From Microvelia longipes (lineage: Eukaryota; Arthropoda; Insecta; Hemiptera; Veliidae): 64,000 bases of DNA. Of the stretch, positions 10,870 to 23,194 are shown piece by piece (position 1 is the first letter of the stretch; each line of letters begins with the position of its first letter). The notes beneath the pieces are model-generated. The model did not search any database, was not told where the DNA came from, and saw only the letters and a program-made list of their open reading frames with translations. The stretch spans positions 79,900,307 through 79,964,306 of the forward strand of contig JACMZG010000008.1 in assembly GCA_018340805.1 (NCBI GenBank), read 5' to 3'. Position numbers and translations under genes: made by a program.

Positions 10870-11920
10870 AATAATGAAAGAAAAGAAGTCTCTCCACAAA
10901 ATAAAACTTTATTGACAAAGCGCTTTCAACCTAACTAGAGGCCATCATCATTGTATTTTATTTTTGTCTCCTTTTCATACTTTTGCTCATCATTTGTTAA
11001 GTAATTTTTTGTGTTTTACTTATTTTATTTGCTTGTTTGTTAGGTTTAGCACTGTGATGGCCTCTAGTTAGGTTGAAAGCAGGGGGGGTTAACTTAAATG
11101 AGGAAAAGTTTGGACTCGATTATCGCAAGCTACTAAAAATAACGCTGTGGCGGACCGGTGCGGACAACTTATGAACTAACCCCAATAGCTTTCTAAAAAT
11201 GACTGATTATATTTTTATATTTAAATTAATGAATAACATGACAATTCTTGGTTATGACAGCTACATTTATTATTATTATAAAATTGATTGTTTTCTGTAT
11301 GTATTTTTCACAAAAACGGTTCGCCGTTGCATGTTCTGTATTTCCAAAATTCAGAAACTAAAAGTAAATAGGAACCTTTTTAAAACTTCCAGAGAACGCT
11401 AATGATGGCAGATAAGTATATTTCATTTAATTCATTTATTGATTTAGTCGATTTTATCAGGTAATTAGATTTAATCACATGTGCGCATCTCGCCGATGTA
11501 ATTAAAATACAGGCTGCATTAAATGCCAAAATCTATCTTTTAGCACGTGTAAAACTTTAGCCACTATTTCATTATTACCTGATTGAATCAATTAAATTAA
11601 TAAATTACTTAAATGAAAAACTTAAAAATAATCACAAGTGTTCTGTGTAAGATTAAAGTGGTAGGGTTAGTTAGAAGTATAACTATACAAAGTATAAAAA
11701 TTAAATTTCAAACTGACTGTGGGCATAAAGCGGGAAATTAAGACACGCCCACTCAATTGAAAGGTAGGTCCGCCGCAGCGCTAGCGTCGACTGAAATCCA
11801 AATTTTCCCACCATTGAGTCGACAGTCTTACTGTTTAAGTATCTATAGTCTCTGGTTGAAAGCGCGTTGCCAATAAAGTTTTATTTTGTGGGGAGACTTC
11901 TTTTCTTTCATTATTTATAA
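10870..11920. mobile_element. Inverted pair of Penelope-type tail sequences, interrupted
   Basis: The left arm (10870-10955) and right arm (11050-11080 plus 11854-11920) are inverted copies. Read outward, each arm goes GATGGCCTCTAGTTAGG, TTGAAAGC, AATAAAGTTTTATTTTGTGG, GAGACTTCTTTTCTTTCATT. The same order (core, GAAAGC, AATAAA, GTGGAGRGACT) is seen at 50505-50590 and 55083-55373. The right arm is split by the insertion at 11081-11853. I infer a foldback made of two Penelope-type terminal sequences. Confidence 0.6.
11081..11853. mobile_element. Nested 773-bp TIR element with 10-bp flanking duplication
   Basis: GGTTGAAAGC occurs directly before (11071-11080) and at the end of the insertion (11854-11863), exactly restoring the interrupted host repeat when the insert is removed. 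The insert has diverged inverted ends: GGAAAAGTTTGGACTC...GCTGTGGCGGACC near the left against GGTCCGCCGCAGCGC...CCAAATTTTCCC near the right. A 9-10-bp target duplication would fit a Mutator-like element, but no transposase is visible. Confidence 0.65.
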
Positions 11921-12342
11921 CGGACTTCATTCACGCTCACTCTGTGGTATTATTATTACTATAATACACATATAGTGGAAGCAATCATAATCAGACTTAA
12001 ACACTTTTATTAACTAGTATACAACTCAACATGAAAAATTGAACTAATTATAAGATTGATATAAAATTCTATTAAAACTGTCATTGTCACGTGTCATAAC
12101 ACGAGTCAATCACTACACACTCTAAGGATATAGTGCCATACTGTTTCTGCATGTCTGAGAAGATAACAGACAGTATATTTTTAGCGATTTCCTTCGGAAA
12201 ATTCGCTTAAGGGATAGGCGTGACTACGCCTTGACATGTCAATAAAACTGAATTCACTTATTTTTATGTTATTAGGAGTTCTGAATCATCTGGAGTAGAT
12301 ACCAGCACTCAAACCAGGGTTTCTAGTTCTTGTACCGACGAT
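11921..12342. other. Non-coding spacer
   Basis: No gene seen. At 12180-12220 there is a short GCGATTTCCTTCGG/AATTCGCTTAAGGGATAGGC block that recurs near 5685 and 26150, so it is a dispersed-repeat fragment. Confidence 0.4.
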
Positions 12343-12772
12343 CATAGATTGTGTATACTAGAGGGGAAATAGCCTATCTCAATATATTGAAAGACCTGAA
12401 ACATTGTTTTGGGGCTCTCAAGGGCTCTGTGTACCCTCATAGAAACCTCCTCTAAAGGTGAGTTATGGTTATGATAAATTAAATGTTCATTAATTTTTCA
12501 GACATTTGTCGGTTTCCCACAAATGTTTTGTTTTGATTCTCGTCTATACATAACCTGCGTTTGGCGCCTTTTTTCATTATAACCAAGAGGCAAGTAAGTT
12601 TGCTCCTATTTCCCTATCTCATACAACTTCCATGGGGTCAGAAATGTTCCTTAATGCGTCATCCCCTTTATTCAAGATCCTTGGTCGAAGGTGGTCAGGT
12701 TACTTTTCGATGTTTCAATCTTTAACCAATGGGGCCCTCCAACCAATTCCCTCTAGTAATAATATATCTATG
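12343..12772. mobile_element. hAT-like MITE (CATAGAGATATA family), 430-bp copy
   Basis: Degenerate TIRs (CATAGATTGTGTATACTAGAGG and CCCTCTAGTAATAATATATCTATG) flanked by CCGACGAT at 12335-12342 and CCGATGAT at 12773-12780, an 8-bp duplication with one mismatch. The interior shares GGGGCTCTCAAGGGCTCTGTG and GTCGAAGGTGGTCAGGTTACTTTT with other copies. It is longer than the other roughly 300-bp copies. Confidence 0.75.
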
Positions 12773-12825
12773 CCGATGATAATTTTGTATAGTTTTTTAT
12801 TACTCTATTTAAGTTCGTAATTACT

Positions 12826-13205
12826 AAGTAATTCTGGAGCTCCAGAAGAGACAGGCGAATTTCCTTTGAAATGCGTACTTCTTTATTCAACAATTCGTAT
12901 GTTGCTGAAGTTTTCGGTTTATGCTTCATAACCTAAGCATATTACTACTAGTTACCCAAAGTTCTAAAATTAGCATAAACTTAGCTTTAAATTTGTACAA
13001 ACAATGTTATGCAGTCCAAAAGAAGTCAATAGATTTGTGTAACCATTATGGCAAATCCTATTTGTTAACATTAGTTAACAAATAGTAATGCTACTGCCCT
13101 TAATGGAGTATAAACCGGAAACTTAAACAAGAAATAGATTATTGAGCATGAAAGGACGCATTTAAAAGGAAATTCGCCTGGGTTGTAGATCTTCGCACCA
13201 GAATG
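12826..13205. repeat. Foldback element related to 4345-4815
   Basis: The left side reads AATTCTGGAGC...GGCGAATTTCCTTTGAAATGCG...TTTCGGTTTATGC; the right side is its imperfect reverse complement (GTATAAACCGGAAAC...CGCATTTAAAAGGAAATTCGCC...CACCAGAAT). Arms are about 150 bp. Confidence 0.6.
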
Positions 13206-13326
13206 TATGTTCCTAATAAATTTAATAAATCAAAGTTATATAAAGATTGAATGGGGCATCTCTGAACATTTTTTCTGTTAATAGAGATATATTTTCTCTC
13301 TGGATAAGCTACGCTTATACTCGATA

Positions 13327-16300
13327 CTATTACCATTCAGACTCGCTTTGCATTTCCTTCGGACTCGCTGTGCTTTTCCTTCGGACTCGCTTTCCTTGTT
13401 ATTCAAACTTGCTTTGTTTGTCCTTCGGACTTGCTTTGCTTGTCATTCAGACTAGCTTTGTTTGTCCTTCGAACTTGCTTTGCTTGTCCTTCGAACTTGC
13501 TTTGCTTATCATTCGGACTCGCTTTGCTTTTCCTTCGGTCTTGCTTGCTTGTCATTCAGACTAGCTTTGTTTGTCCTCGAACTTGCTTTGCTTGTCCTTC
13601 GAACTTGCTTTGCTTATCATTCAGACTCGCTTTGCTTTTCTTCGGTCTTGGCTTTGCTTGTCATTCAGACTAGCTTTGTTGTCTTCGAAATTTGCTTGCT
13701 TGTCCTTCGAACTTGCTTTGCTTATCATTCAGACTCGCTTTGCTTTTCCTTCGGTCTTGCTTTGCTTGTCATTCAGACTAGCTTTGTTTGTTTCGAAGCT
13801 TTTGTTTGTCCTTCGAACTGCTTTGCTTGTCCTTCGAACTTGCTTTGCTTATCATTCAGACTCGCTTTGCTTTTCCTTCGGTCTTGCTTTTGCTTGTCAT
13901 TCAGACTAGCTTTGTTTGTCCTTCGAACTTGCTTTGCTTGTCCTTCGAACTTGCTTTGCTTTATTCAGACTCGCTTTGCTTTTCCTTCGGTCTTGCTTTG
14001 CTTGTCATTCAGACTAGCTTTGTTTGTCCTTCGAACTTTGCTTTGCTTGTCCTTCGAACTTGCTTTGCTTACTCTTTGCTTATTCAGACTCGGCTTTGCT
14101 TTTTTCCTTCGGTCTTGCTTTGCTTGTCATTCAGACTAGCTTTGTTTGTCCTTCGAACTTGCTTTGCTTGTCCTTCGAACTTGCTTTGCTTATCATTCAG
14201 ACTCGCTTTGCTTTTCCTTCGGTCTTGCTTTGCTTGTCATTCAGACTAGCTTTTGTTTTGTCCTTCGAACTTGCTTTGCTTGTCCTTCGAACTTGCTTTG
14301 CTTATCATTCAGACTCGCTTTGCTTTTCCTTCGGTCTTGCTTTGCTTGTCATTCAGACTAGCTTTGTTTTGTCAGACTAGCTTTGTTTGTCGAACTTGCG
14401 TTTGCTTGTCCTTCGAACTTGCTTTGCTTATCATTCAGAATCGCTTTTGCTTTTCCTTCGGTCTTGCTTTGCTTGTCATTCAGACTAGCTTTGTTGTGAA
14501 CTCATTTCAGACTTAGCTTTGTTTGTATTCCTAGCTTTGTTTGTCCTTCGAACTTGCTTTGCTTGTCCTTTCGAACTTGCTTTTGCTTATCATTTCAGAC
14601 TCGCTTTGCTTTTCCTTCGGTCTTGCTTTGCTTGTCATTCAGACTAGCTTTGTTTGTCTTCGAACTTGCTTGCTTGTCCTTCGAACTTGCTTTGCTTATC
14701 ATTCAGACTCGCTTTTGCTTTTCTTTCGGTCATGCTTTGCTTGTCATTCAGACTAGCTTTGTTTGTCCTTCGAACTTGCTTTGCTTGTCCTTCGAACTTG
14801 CTTGCTTATCATTCAGACTCGCTTTGCTTTTCTTTCGGTCTTGCTTTGCTTTGTCATTCAGACTAGCTTTGTTTGTCCTTCGAACTTGCTTTGCTTGTCC
14901 TTCGAACTTGCTTTGCTTATCATTCAGACTCGCTTTGCTTTTCCTTCGGTCTTGCTTTGCTTGTCATTCAGACTAGCTTTGTTTGTCCTTCGAACTTGCT
15001 TTGCTTGTCCTTCGAACTTGCTTTGCTTATCATTCAGACTCGCTTTGCTTTCCTTCGGTCTTGCTTTGCTTGTCCTTCGAACTTGCTTTGCTTATCATTC
15101 GACTCGCTTTGCTTTTCCTTCGAACTTGCTTTTGCTTATCATTCAGACTCGCTTTGCTTTTCCTTCGGTCTTGCTTTGCTTGTCATTCAGACTAGCTTTG
15201 TTATTCAGACTAGCTTTGTTTGTCTTCGAACTTGCTTTGCTTGTCCTTCGACTTGCTTTGCTTATCATTCAGACTCGCTTTGCTTTTCCTTCGGTCTTGC
15301 TTTGCTTGTCATTCAGACTAGTTTTGTTTGTCCTTCGAACTTGCTTTGCTTGTCCTTCGAACTTGCTTTGCTTATCATTCAGACTCGCTTTGCTTATCAT
15401 TCAGACTCGCTTTGCTTTTCCTTCGGTCTTGCTTTGCTTGTCATTCAGACTAGCTTTGTTTGTCCTTCGAACTTGCTTTGCTTGTCCTTCGAACTTGCTT
15501 TGCTTATCATTCAGACTCGCTTTGCTTTTCCTTCGGTCTTGCTTTTGTTGTCATTCAGACTAGCTTTGTTTGTCCTTCGAACTTGCTTTGCTTGTCCTTC
15601 GAACTTGCTTTGCTTATCATTCAGACTCGCTTTGCTTTTCCTTCGGTTTGCTTTGTTTGTCATTCAGACTAGCTTTGTTTGTCCTTCGAACTTGCTTTGC
15701 TTGTCCTTCGAACTTGCTTTGCTTATCATTCAGACTCGCTTTGCTTTTCCTTCGGTCTTGCTTTGCTTGTCATTCAGACTAGCTTTGTTTGTCCTTCGAA
15801 CTTGCTTTGCTTGTCCTTCGAACTTGCTTTGTTATCATTCAGACTCGCTTTGCTTTTGCCATTCAGATCGCTTTGCATTTGACTCGCTTGCTTATCATTC
15901 AGACTCGCTTTGCTTTTCTTCGGTCTTGCTTTGCTTGTCATTCAGACTAGCTTTGTTTGTCCTTCGAACTTGCTTTGCTTGTCCTTCGAACTTGCTTTGC
16001 TTATCATTCAGACTCGCTTTGCTTTTCCTTCGGTCTTTGCTTGCTTGTCATTCAGACTAGCTTTGTTTGTCCTTCGACTTGATTTGCTTGTCCTTCGAAC
16101 TTGCTTTGCTTATCATTCAGACTCGCTTTGCTTATCATTCAGACTCGCTTTTGCTTTTCCTTCGGTCTTGCTTTGCTTGTCATTCAGACTAGCTTTGTTT
16201 GTCCTTCGAACTTGCTTTGCTTGCCTTTTTTCGATCTTCAGACTCGCTTTGCTTATCATTCAGACTCGCTTTGCTTTCCTTCGGTCTTGCTTTGCTTGTC

Positions 16301-19300
16301 ATTCAGACTAGCTTTGTTTGTCCTTCGAACTTGCTTTGCTTGTCCTTCGAACTTGCTTTGCTTTTCAGACCTTTGCTTTTCCTTCGGTCTTGCTTTGCTT
16401 GTCATTCAGACTAGCTTTGTTTGTCCTTCGAACTTGCTTTGCTTGTCCTTCGAACTTGCTTTGCTTATCATTCAGATCGCTTTGCTTATCATTCAGACTC
16501 GCTTTGCTTTTCCTTCGGTCTTGCTTTGCTTGTCATTCAGACTAGCTTTGTTTGTCCTTCGAACTTGCTTTGCTTGTCCTTCGAACTTGCTTTGCTTATC
16601 ATTCAGACTCGCTTTGCTTTTCCTACGGTCTTGCTTTGCTTGTCATTCAGACTAGCTTTGTTTTGTCCTTCGAACTTGCTTTGCTTGTCCTTCGAACTTG
16701 CTTTGCTTATCATTCAGACTCGCTTTGCTTATCATTCAGACTCGCTTTGCTTTTCCTTCGGTCTTGCTTTGCTTGTCATTCAGACTAGCTTTGTTTGTCC
16801 TTCGAACTTGCTTTGCTTCCTTCGAACTTGCTTTGCTTATCATTCAGACTCGCTTTGCTTTTCCTTCGGTCTTGCTTTGCTTGTCATTCAGACTAGCTTT
16901 GTTTGTCCTTCGGCTTTTGCTTGTCCTTCGAACTTGCTTTGCTTATCATTCAGACTCGCTTTGCTTTTCCTTCGGTCTTGCTTTGCTTGTCATTCAGACT
17001 AGCTTTGTTTGTCCTTCGAACTTGCTTTGCTTGTCTTTCGAACTTGCTTTTGCTTATATTCAGACTCGCTTTGCTTTTCCTTCGGTCTTGCTTTGCTTGT
17101 CATTCAGACTAGCTTTGTTTGTCCTTCGAACTTGCTTTGCTTGTCCTTCGAACTTGCTTTGCTTATCATTCAGACTCGCTTTGCTTTTCCTTCGGTCTTG
17201 CTTTGCTTGTCATTCAGACTAGCTTTGTTTGTCCTTCGAACTTGCTGCTTCGAACATTCAGACTAGCTTTGTTTGTCCTTCGAACTTGCTTTGCTTGTCC
17301 TTCGAACTTGCTTTGCTTATCATCAGACTCGCTTTGCTTTTCCTTCGGTCTTGCTTTGCTTGTCATTCAGACTAGCTTTGTTTGTCCTTCGAACTTGCTT
17401 TGCTTGTCCTTCGAACTGCTTTGCTTATCATTTCAGACTCGCTTTTATCATTCAGACTCGCTTTGCTTTTCCTTCGGTCTTGCTTTGCTTGTCATTCAGA
17501 CTAGCTTTGTTTGTCCTTCGAACTTGCTTTGCTTGTCCTTCGAAACTTGCTTTGCTTATCATTCAGACTCGCTTTGCTTTTCCTTCGGTCTTGCTTTGCT
17601 TGTCATTCAGACTAGCTTTGTTTGTCCTTTGAACTTGCTTTGCTTGTCCTTCGAACTTGCTTTGCTTATCATTCAGACTCGCTTTGCTTTTCCTTCGGTC
17701 TTGCTTTGCTTGTCATTCAGACTAGCTTTGTTTGTCTTCGAACTTGCTTTGCTGTCCTTCGAACTTGCTTTGCTTATGTCATTCAGACTCGCTTTGCTTT
17801 TCCTTCGGGTCTTGCTTTGTTTTGTCATTCAGACTAGCTTTGTTTGTCCTTCGAACTTGCTTGCTTGTCCTTCGAACTTGCTTCTTATCATTCAGACTCG
17901 CTTTGCTTTTCCTTCGGTCTTGCTTTGCTTGTCATTTCAGACTAGCTTTGTTTGTCCTCGAACTTGCTTGCTTGTCCTTCGAACTTGCTTTGCTTATCAT
18001 TCAGACTCGCTTTGCTTTTCCTTCGGTTCTTGCTTTGGTTGTCCTTCAGACTTGCTTTGCTTGTCCATCGGACTTGCTTTGCTTGTCCTTCTAACTTGCT
18101 TTGCTTTCATTCAGATCGCTTTGCTTTTCCTCGGACTTGCTCCATCGGACTTGCTTTGCATTCCTTCGGACTTTCTTTGCTTGTCCATCGGACTTGTTTT
18201 GATTGTCCTTCGGACTTGCTTTGCTTGTCCTTTGGACATGCTTTGCTTATCATTCAGACTCGCTTTGCTTTTCCTATTCATAGCTTTGCCTTCGAACTTG
18301 CTTTGCTTGTCCTTCGACCTTGATGACTATCATTCAGACTCGCTTATTCAGAAATTGCTTTGTCCTTCGAAGACTATTCATAGCTTTGAAAAATCATTCA
18401 GACTCGCTTTGCTTCCTTCGGTCTTGCTTTGCTTGTCATTCGACTAGCTTTGTTTTGTCCTTCGAACTTGCTTTGCTTGTCCTTCGAACTTGCTTTGCTT
18501 ATCATTCAGACTCGCTTTCTTTCCTTCGGTCTTGCTTTGCTTGTCATTCAGACTAGCTTTGTTTGTCTTCGAAAACTTGCTTGCTTGACTCGCTTGCGAA
18601 GACTACTTTGTTTGTCCTTCGAACTGCTTTGCTTGTCCTTCGAAATCATTCAGACTCGCTTTGCTTTTCTTCGTCTTGCTTTGCTTGTCATTCAGACTAG
18701 CTTTGTTTGTCCTTCGAACTTGCTTGCTTGTCCTTCGAACTTGCTTTGCTTATCATTCAGACTCGCTTTGCTTTTCCTTCGTCTTGCTTTGCTTGTCATT
18801 CAGACTAGCTTTGTTTGTCCTTCGAACTTGCTTGCTGCTCTTCAGACTAGCTTTGTTTGTCCTTCGAACTTGCTTATATTCATTCAGACTCGCTTTGCTT
18901 TTCCTCCTTGCTTTGCTTGTCTTGGCTTTGTTTAACTTGCTTTGCTTATCATCATTCAGACTCGCTTTCATTTAGACTCGCTTTGCCCTTCGGTCTTGCT
19001 TTGCTGTCATTCAGACTAGCTTTGTTTGTCCTTCGAACTTGCTTTGCTTGTCCTTCGAACTTGCTTTGCTTATCATTCAGACTCGCTTTTATCTAGCTTG
19101 CTTTGAACTAACTTGCAGATAGCTTTTGTTTGTCCTTTGAACTTGCTTTGCTTGTCCTTCGAACTTCTTTGCTTATCATTCAGACTCGCTTTGCTTTCCT
19201 TCGGTCTTGCTTTGTTTGTCATTCAGACTAGCTTTGTTTGTCCTTCGAACTTGCTTTGCTTGTCCTTCGAACTTGCTTTGCTTATCATTCAGACTCGCTT

Positions 19301-19655
19301 TGCTTTTCCTTCGGTCTTGCTTTGCTTGTCATTCAGACTAGCTTTGTTTGTCCTTCGAACTTGCTTGCTTGTCCTTCGAACTTGCTTTGCTTATCATTCA
19401 GACTCGCTTTGCTTTTCCTTCGGTCTTGCTTTGGTTGTCCTTCAGACTTGCTTTGCTTGTCCATCGGACTTGCTTTGCTTGTCCTTCTAACTTGCTTTGC
19501 TTATCATTCAGACTCGCTTTGCTTTTCCTTCGGACTTGCTTTGGTTGTCCATCGGACTTGCTTTGCATGTCCTTCGGACTTTCTTTGCTTGTCCATCGGA
19601 CTTGTTTTGATTGTTCGGACTTGCTTTGCTTGTCCTTTGGACATGCTTTGCTCGT
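13327..19655. repeat. 110-bp higher-order satellite built of five 22-bp monomers
   Basis: About 57 copies of a 110-bp unit. Each unit is five variants of one 22-bp monomer: CTTGCTTTGCTTGTC+CTTCGAA, CTTGCTTTGCTTATC+ATTCAGA, CTCGCTTTGCTTTTC+CTTCGGT, CTTGCTTTGCTTGTC+ATTCAGA, CTAGCTTTGTTTGTC+CTTCGAA. Edges (13327-13440, 18040-18330, 19430-19655) hold less ordered monomers with CTTCGGACTTGC and CCATCGGACTTGC variants, as expected at the margin of a homogenised array. Many units carry single-base deletions. There is no ATG in the repeat and one TAG per unit, so the long open frames are not genes. The monomer resembles a motif in the tail of the 5S-like dispersed repeats. Confidence 0.95.
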
Positions 19656-20916
19656 CCTCCTTAATATTAAAATTACCTAATTTATATTTTTATAAATCTT
19701 CTGATTCGCTTCGTTACTTTGAATGATCAGAAAGTACAGTACAGTAAATTAAAGTAGTTCCCAACTTAATTAGCGAAAATTGGTCCTCCGTTTGGTCTTT
19801 CCTGAATTCCCTTCGAAAACCTGAGAGTATTCAAAACTCCCAAAATCAATTAATACATGTTTAAAAGAATAGGGAAGAGTGGTTTATGTTTATTAAGCCA
19901 TAGAGTTTATAGTTGTTTATAATCCAAGTCCCAGTTGGTAGACGTGAGGCCAGGTAGTTCAAATAGCTCCCAGCTAAAATGTCGAAATCCAAGCTCTAAT
20001 AAAACTGAATTCACGTATTTAATCCAGGACCGCCCGTATACCAGAATAATTTAGAAATCTAAGTATGCACTGCGTATTCTAATAAGTTTAACTTCACGTC
20101 ATTCGTTTTAACGCAAGTCCTGCGTCAACTTCTTTTTTCGATGTTAAGGTTTCGAATATGAAGGGAAACTTCTTCAGGCAAAGTTATCTTGTTTCGACTT
20201 GCCTACTTCGTCACTAACTTTTATAGAGACTTGAAATTGTTGAACGTCATCCGAAGTTACCACAAGTAGTAACAGCATTATCATATTCGGGTAGTAGTTA
20301 ACCAAATTTTAAGTCAGTTTACGGGGGGGTAGAGAGTATTTTAAAAAGTCTTGGACCATGAATAACGGCAGTTATCGTGAGACGTACAAGCAAACAAATA
20401 TCGTGCCATTTAGCCATCTAATAAAGAACTCACTAACGTTCGTTCAATAAGATGCTTCCAGCAGCAAATAATCCTTTATAATTTGAACAAAAACCTCTTA
20501 GTAGGTGTTCAAAACACCTAAAGTGAATAATTTAGACGAAAAATGTATAAAGAATATATAACTTGATATCAGTATGAAATAATATTGGTTAATATTTATT
20601 ATTGAACTCGTTTGCAGTTGATATTATAATAATATTTCAGTCTCTCATTCCATACTCCATAGAAAAGTTTTACTTTTTGTTCTCACGAATAATACTTAAG
20701 ATTTTTAAGAATTGTCTACTTTATTTTAGATTTTGTCATAAATGACTAGAAATTAATACCCCCCGGGGACAAAGTTTATTCGATGAAGGATATCGATGAA
20801 AATGAATACAAATAAAAAAAGCATAAATCCACTAATGCTTATTATTGGACTACCCGTTCAGCAATAAAAAAAACCATATCAATCAGACAATCAGAACTCA
20901 CGCTTCGTATACAATA
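19656..20916. other. Non-coding spacer
   Basis: Just after the satellite, at about 19697-19710, is a last monomer-like piece (TTCTGATTCGCTTCGTT). The remaining 1.2 kb is unremarkable; no ORF above 60 residues and no recognised element. Confidence 0.45.
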
Positions 20917-20924
20917 TATATATA

Positions 20925-21000
<76 letters not shown>
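20917..21000. repeat. (AT)n microsatellite
   Basis: About 85 bases of nearly pure AT dinucleotide. Confidence 0.9.
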
Positions 21001-21001
<1 letters not shown>

Positions 21002-21002
<1 letters not shown>

Positions 21003-21557
21003 TTAATATTTTATAATAAAATTTTATAAAATCGCACAAATTACAGTTTTCTTGAAATAAGTGGTTCCCTGTGGGTCGTGTGCAAAACATGAAGAGGACA
21101 TTTTTTAAAGATGATAAAATGTTATATAAAACGAGTCTTAAATCATCAAAATCGGATGACTGCAACCAAAGTTAGGCTCTTTCAAAAACACTAAAAAATT
21201 TTTATTTATGCGAAGTTAGCGAATTTCTTTGGAAAAATATTGGTTTTTTGTGCATATTTTTGGCCACTTAACAAATGTGACTTTAGTTGTAGTTATCTGA
21301 TTTTGACGAAAACCACGCGTTGTATAGAAAATGTTATCAGTTTTAAAAATGTTTTTTTTGTCAAGTTTTGCACATGACCTACAGGGAACCACTTATTGCA
21401 AGAAAACTGAAATTTGCGGGATTTACTATTATTTTGAGGGAGTGCATCCATATGAAGGGCTCCAATCTGAATAGGCAAGTCAAACTATGCTTTTTCCTTA
21501 TAATTTGAGATACATTTTCAGAAAAATTTGATTTGAAGAAGTACAAAATGGGTCACT
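21002..21557. mobile_element. TIR/foldback element, truncated copy (related to 38753-39333)
   Basis: Internal inverted repeat: AAAATCGCACAAATTACAG...GTGGTTCCCTGTGGGTC at 21030-21080 pairs with GACCTACAGGGAACCAC...TTTGCGGGATTT at 21370-21425. The right end, TTTGAAGAAGTACAAAATGGGTCA, matches the right TIR of 38753-39333. The left TIR is missing and replaced by the AT microsatellite. Confidence 0.65.
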
Positions 21558-23194
21558 GTTTTTAAGCCTGGCTCTTGGACTAAAATAAGAAATTTACTAA
21601 ATTCTTCTAAGACCACTTTTATCTTAGCTTACTTATATCTCCGATCTTCTCAGACATTACAGCAATTTTTGAGGACGAATCAAGTTTTACGACTTATGTT
21701 TCAAATACACGATTGTTATTTCTCTTTTTTGATCAGATCGCTTGACTTGATTATTCACTACTTAACACCTCAAGGAACTATTGATACTGTGGACAAAAAT
21801 ATTTTAATAACCATTACGGTCTAAGAGTATGATTTTTATTTTGACATTGAGATTTCGCTGCTAAGTTGTTGTATTATATGAAACTTAAATTCAAGCTTGA
21901 CCTTTGTCATGATTTATTTAGTTTTATTATTAGTTCTAATGTGAATTCCGTGATGCTGTTAAGAAGGATTGTGTCAGTGCTTGCAGTATTTCTTAAAGTA
22001 AAATATTTTAATTTCAGTCAGGTCAGTTTTGCATTATTTCGATCTTGGTTGGCCAAATTGAGGTTTACGCAGTAGGAAATAATAGGCAATATTTAGCTTA
22101 TCAATAATACAAGCAATACTTCGATTAGTTACTTCGATCATACGTGGGGTTTGGCAGGAGGCTCAACCCCGCGTTCAACCCCCTTGAAGACTCAACTTCA
22201 ACTGTTCACACAGTATTTTTAACCTATAGTTTAGACTCTACCCCAATAAAAAATGAGTATTCTCCTAGCCCTCACGCCTCGGAGAGTACGCGATAGTCGG
22301 TTTCAATCGTTGTTTTGTTTTGTTTTATTGTGCTCTTAATTAGTCACCTACAAAGATTCTCTAACCGTAACATTGTTACTGGAAGGGGAGTCATTGTAAT
22401 GAATTTATTTTTTATGTTTTACAAATTTAAAAAATCTTGAAGTGACAGTTTTGTCAAATTAATAATTATGAGAATTGATTTTTTTCGGAGAAAGAATTGG
22501 AGTATTTTATTTCTAGTGCTGTAAAGAACAGCGCAGCTTCCTGACACGTCGGACAAATATGTTGCAATTAATTTAAAATATTAAAATAAATAAAAACTAT
22601 GCTGCTCAGTATGATCACTGGAATTCTAAAGACTTTAACCATAAAATATCACACTCTAGACATTTGATTACGTTTTAACGCCGAGCATAGCGAGAACGAA
22701 GTAATTCTACCTTTGGCCATGGGTAATCAAGGTCAAAGGACGAGCTAAACGAGTCCAAAGTCATAGCACCCTAGACTTTGAATAACCAATTATTCTGATC
22801 AAGCTTACCGTGTCCGAAGTTGTGATATAAATAATACTTTTACTCCTCCCTCTCTGCATTACTTGCAACAGAAAAATTGCCACTTTTCAATCTACATGAG
22901 CCATTTATTTCGTCCTTTATGCTTAATTATTAAGAAAATAGCGTTATAAAAGGTGCACAAAATAATGTAATTAAATCAAGCATCTCATGCATTGTATGCA
23001 AATAAAAAGGAATTATAATTGACATTGTTTATCTATACACGTCTATTCTTGTCTATACACGTCCATTCTTGTCTCTAAGGTCTAATAATTTGTAATATTG
23101 TTACTAATTTATTTACAGTCTAATAACTATAAAATAGTGAACAAATACCATGACCTGGAATTTATTTTATTAAAATTTTGTTATTTTCATTGTG
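21558..23194. other. Non-coding spacer
   Basis: No convincing gene; a 69-residue frame at 21866-22075 lacks any recognisable feature. A GC-richer patch at 22145-22310 and a fragment at 22680-22760 (GAGCATAGCGAGAACGAAG, GGACGAGCTAAACGAGTCC) reminiscent of the 5S-like repeat tail are the only notable points. A short CTATACACGTCYATTCTTGT duplication lies at about 23033-23070. Confidence 0.45.

Noticed and set aside
13431..18447. Many overlapping long plus-strand ORFs (up to 442 residues) with LALLVIQTSF-like repeats
   Set aside because: They lie wholly in the 110-bp satellite, begin at TTG rather than ATG, occur in all three frames, and a perfect unit has one TAG (in GACTAG) that stops each frame about every 330 bases. 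The long versions exist only where single-base indels skip that stop.
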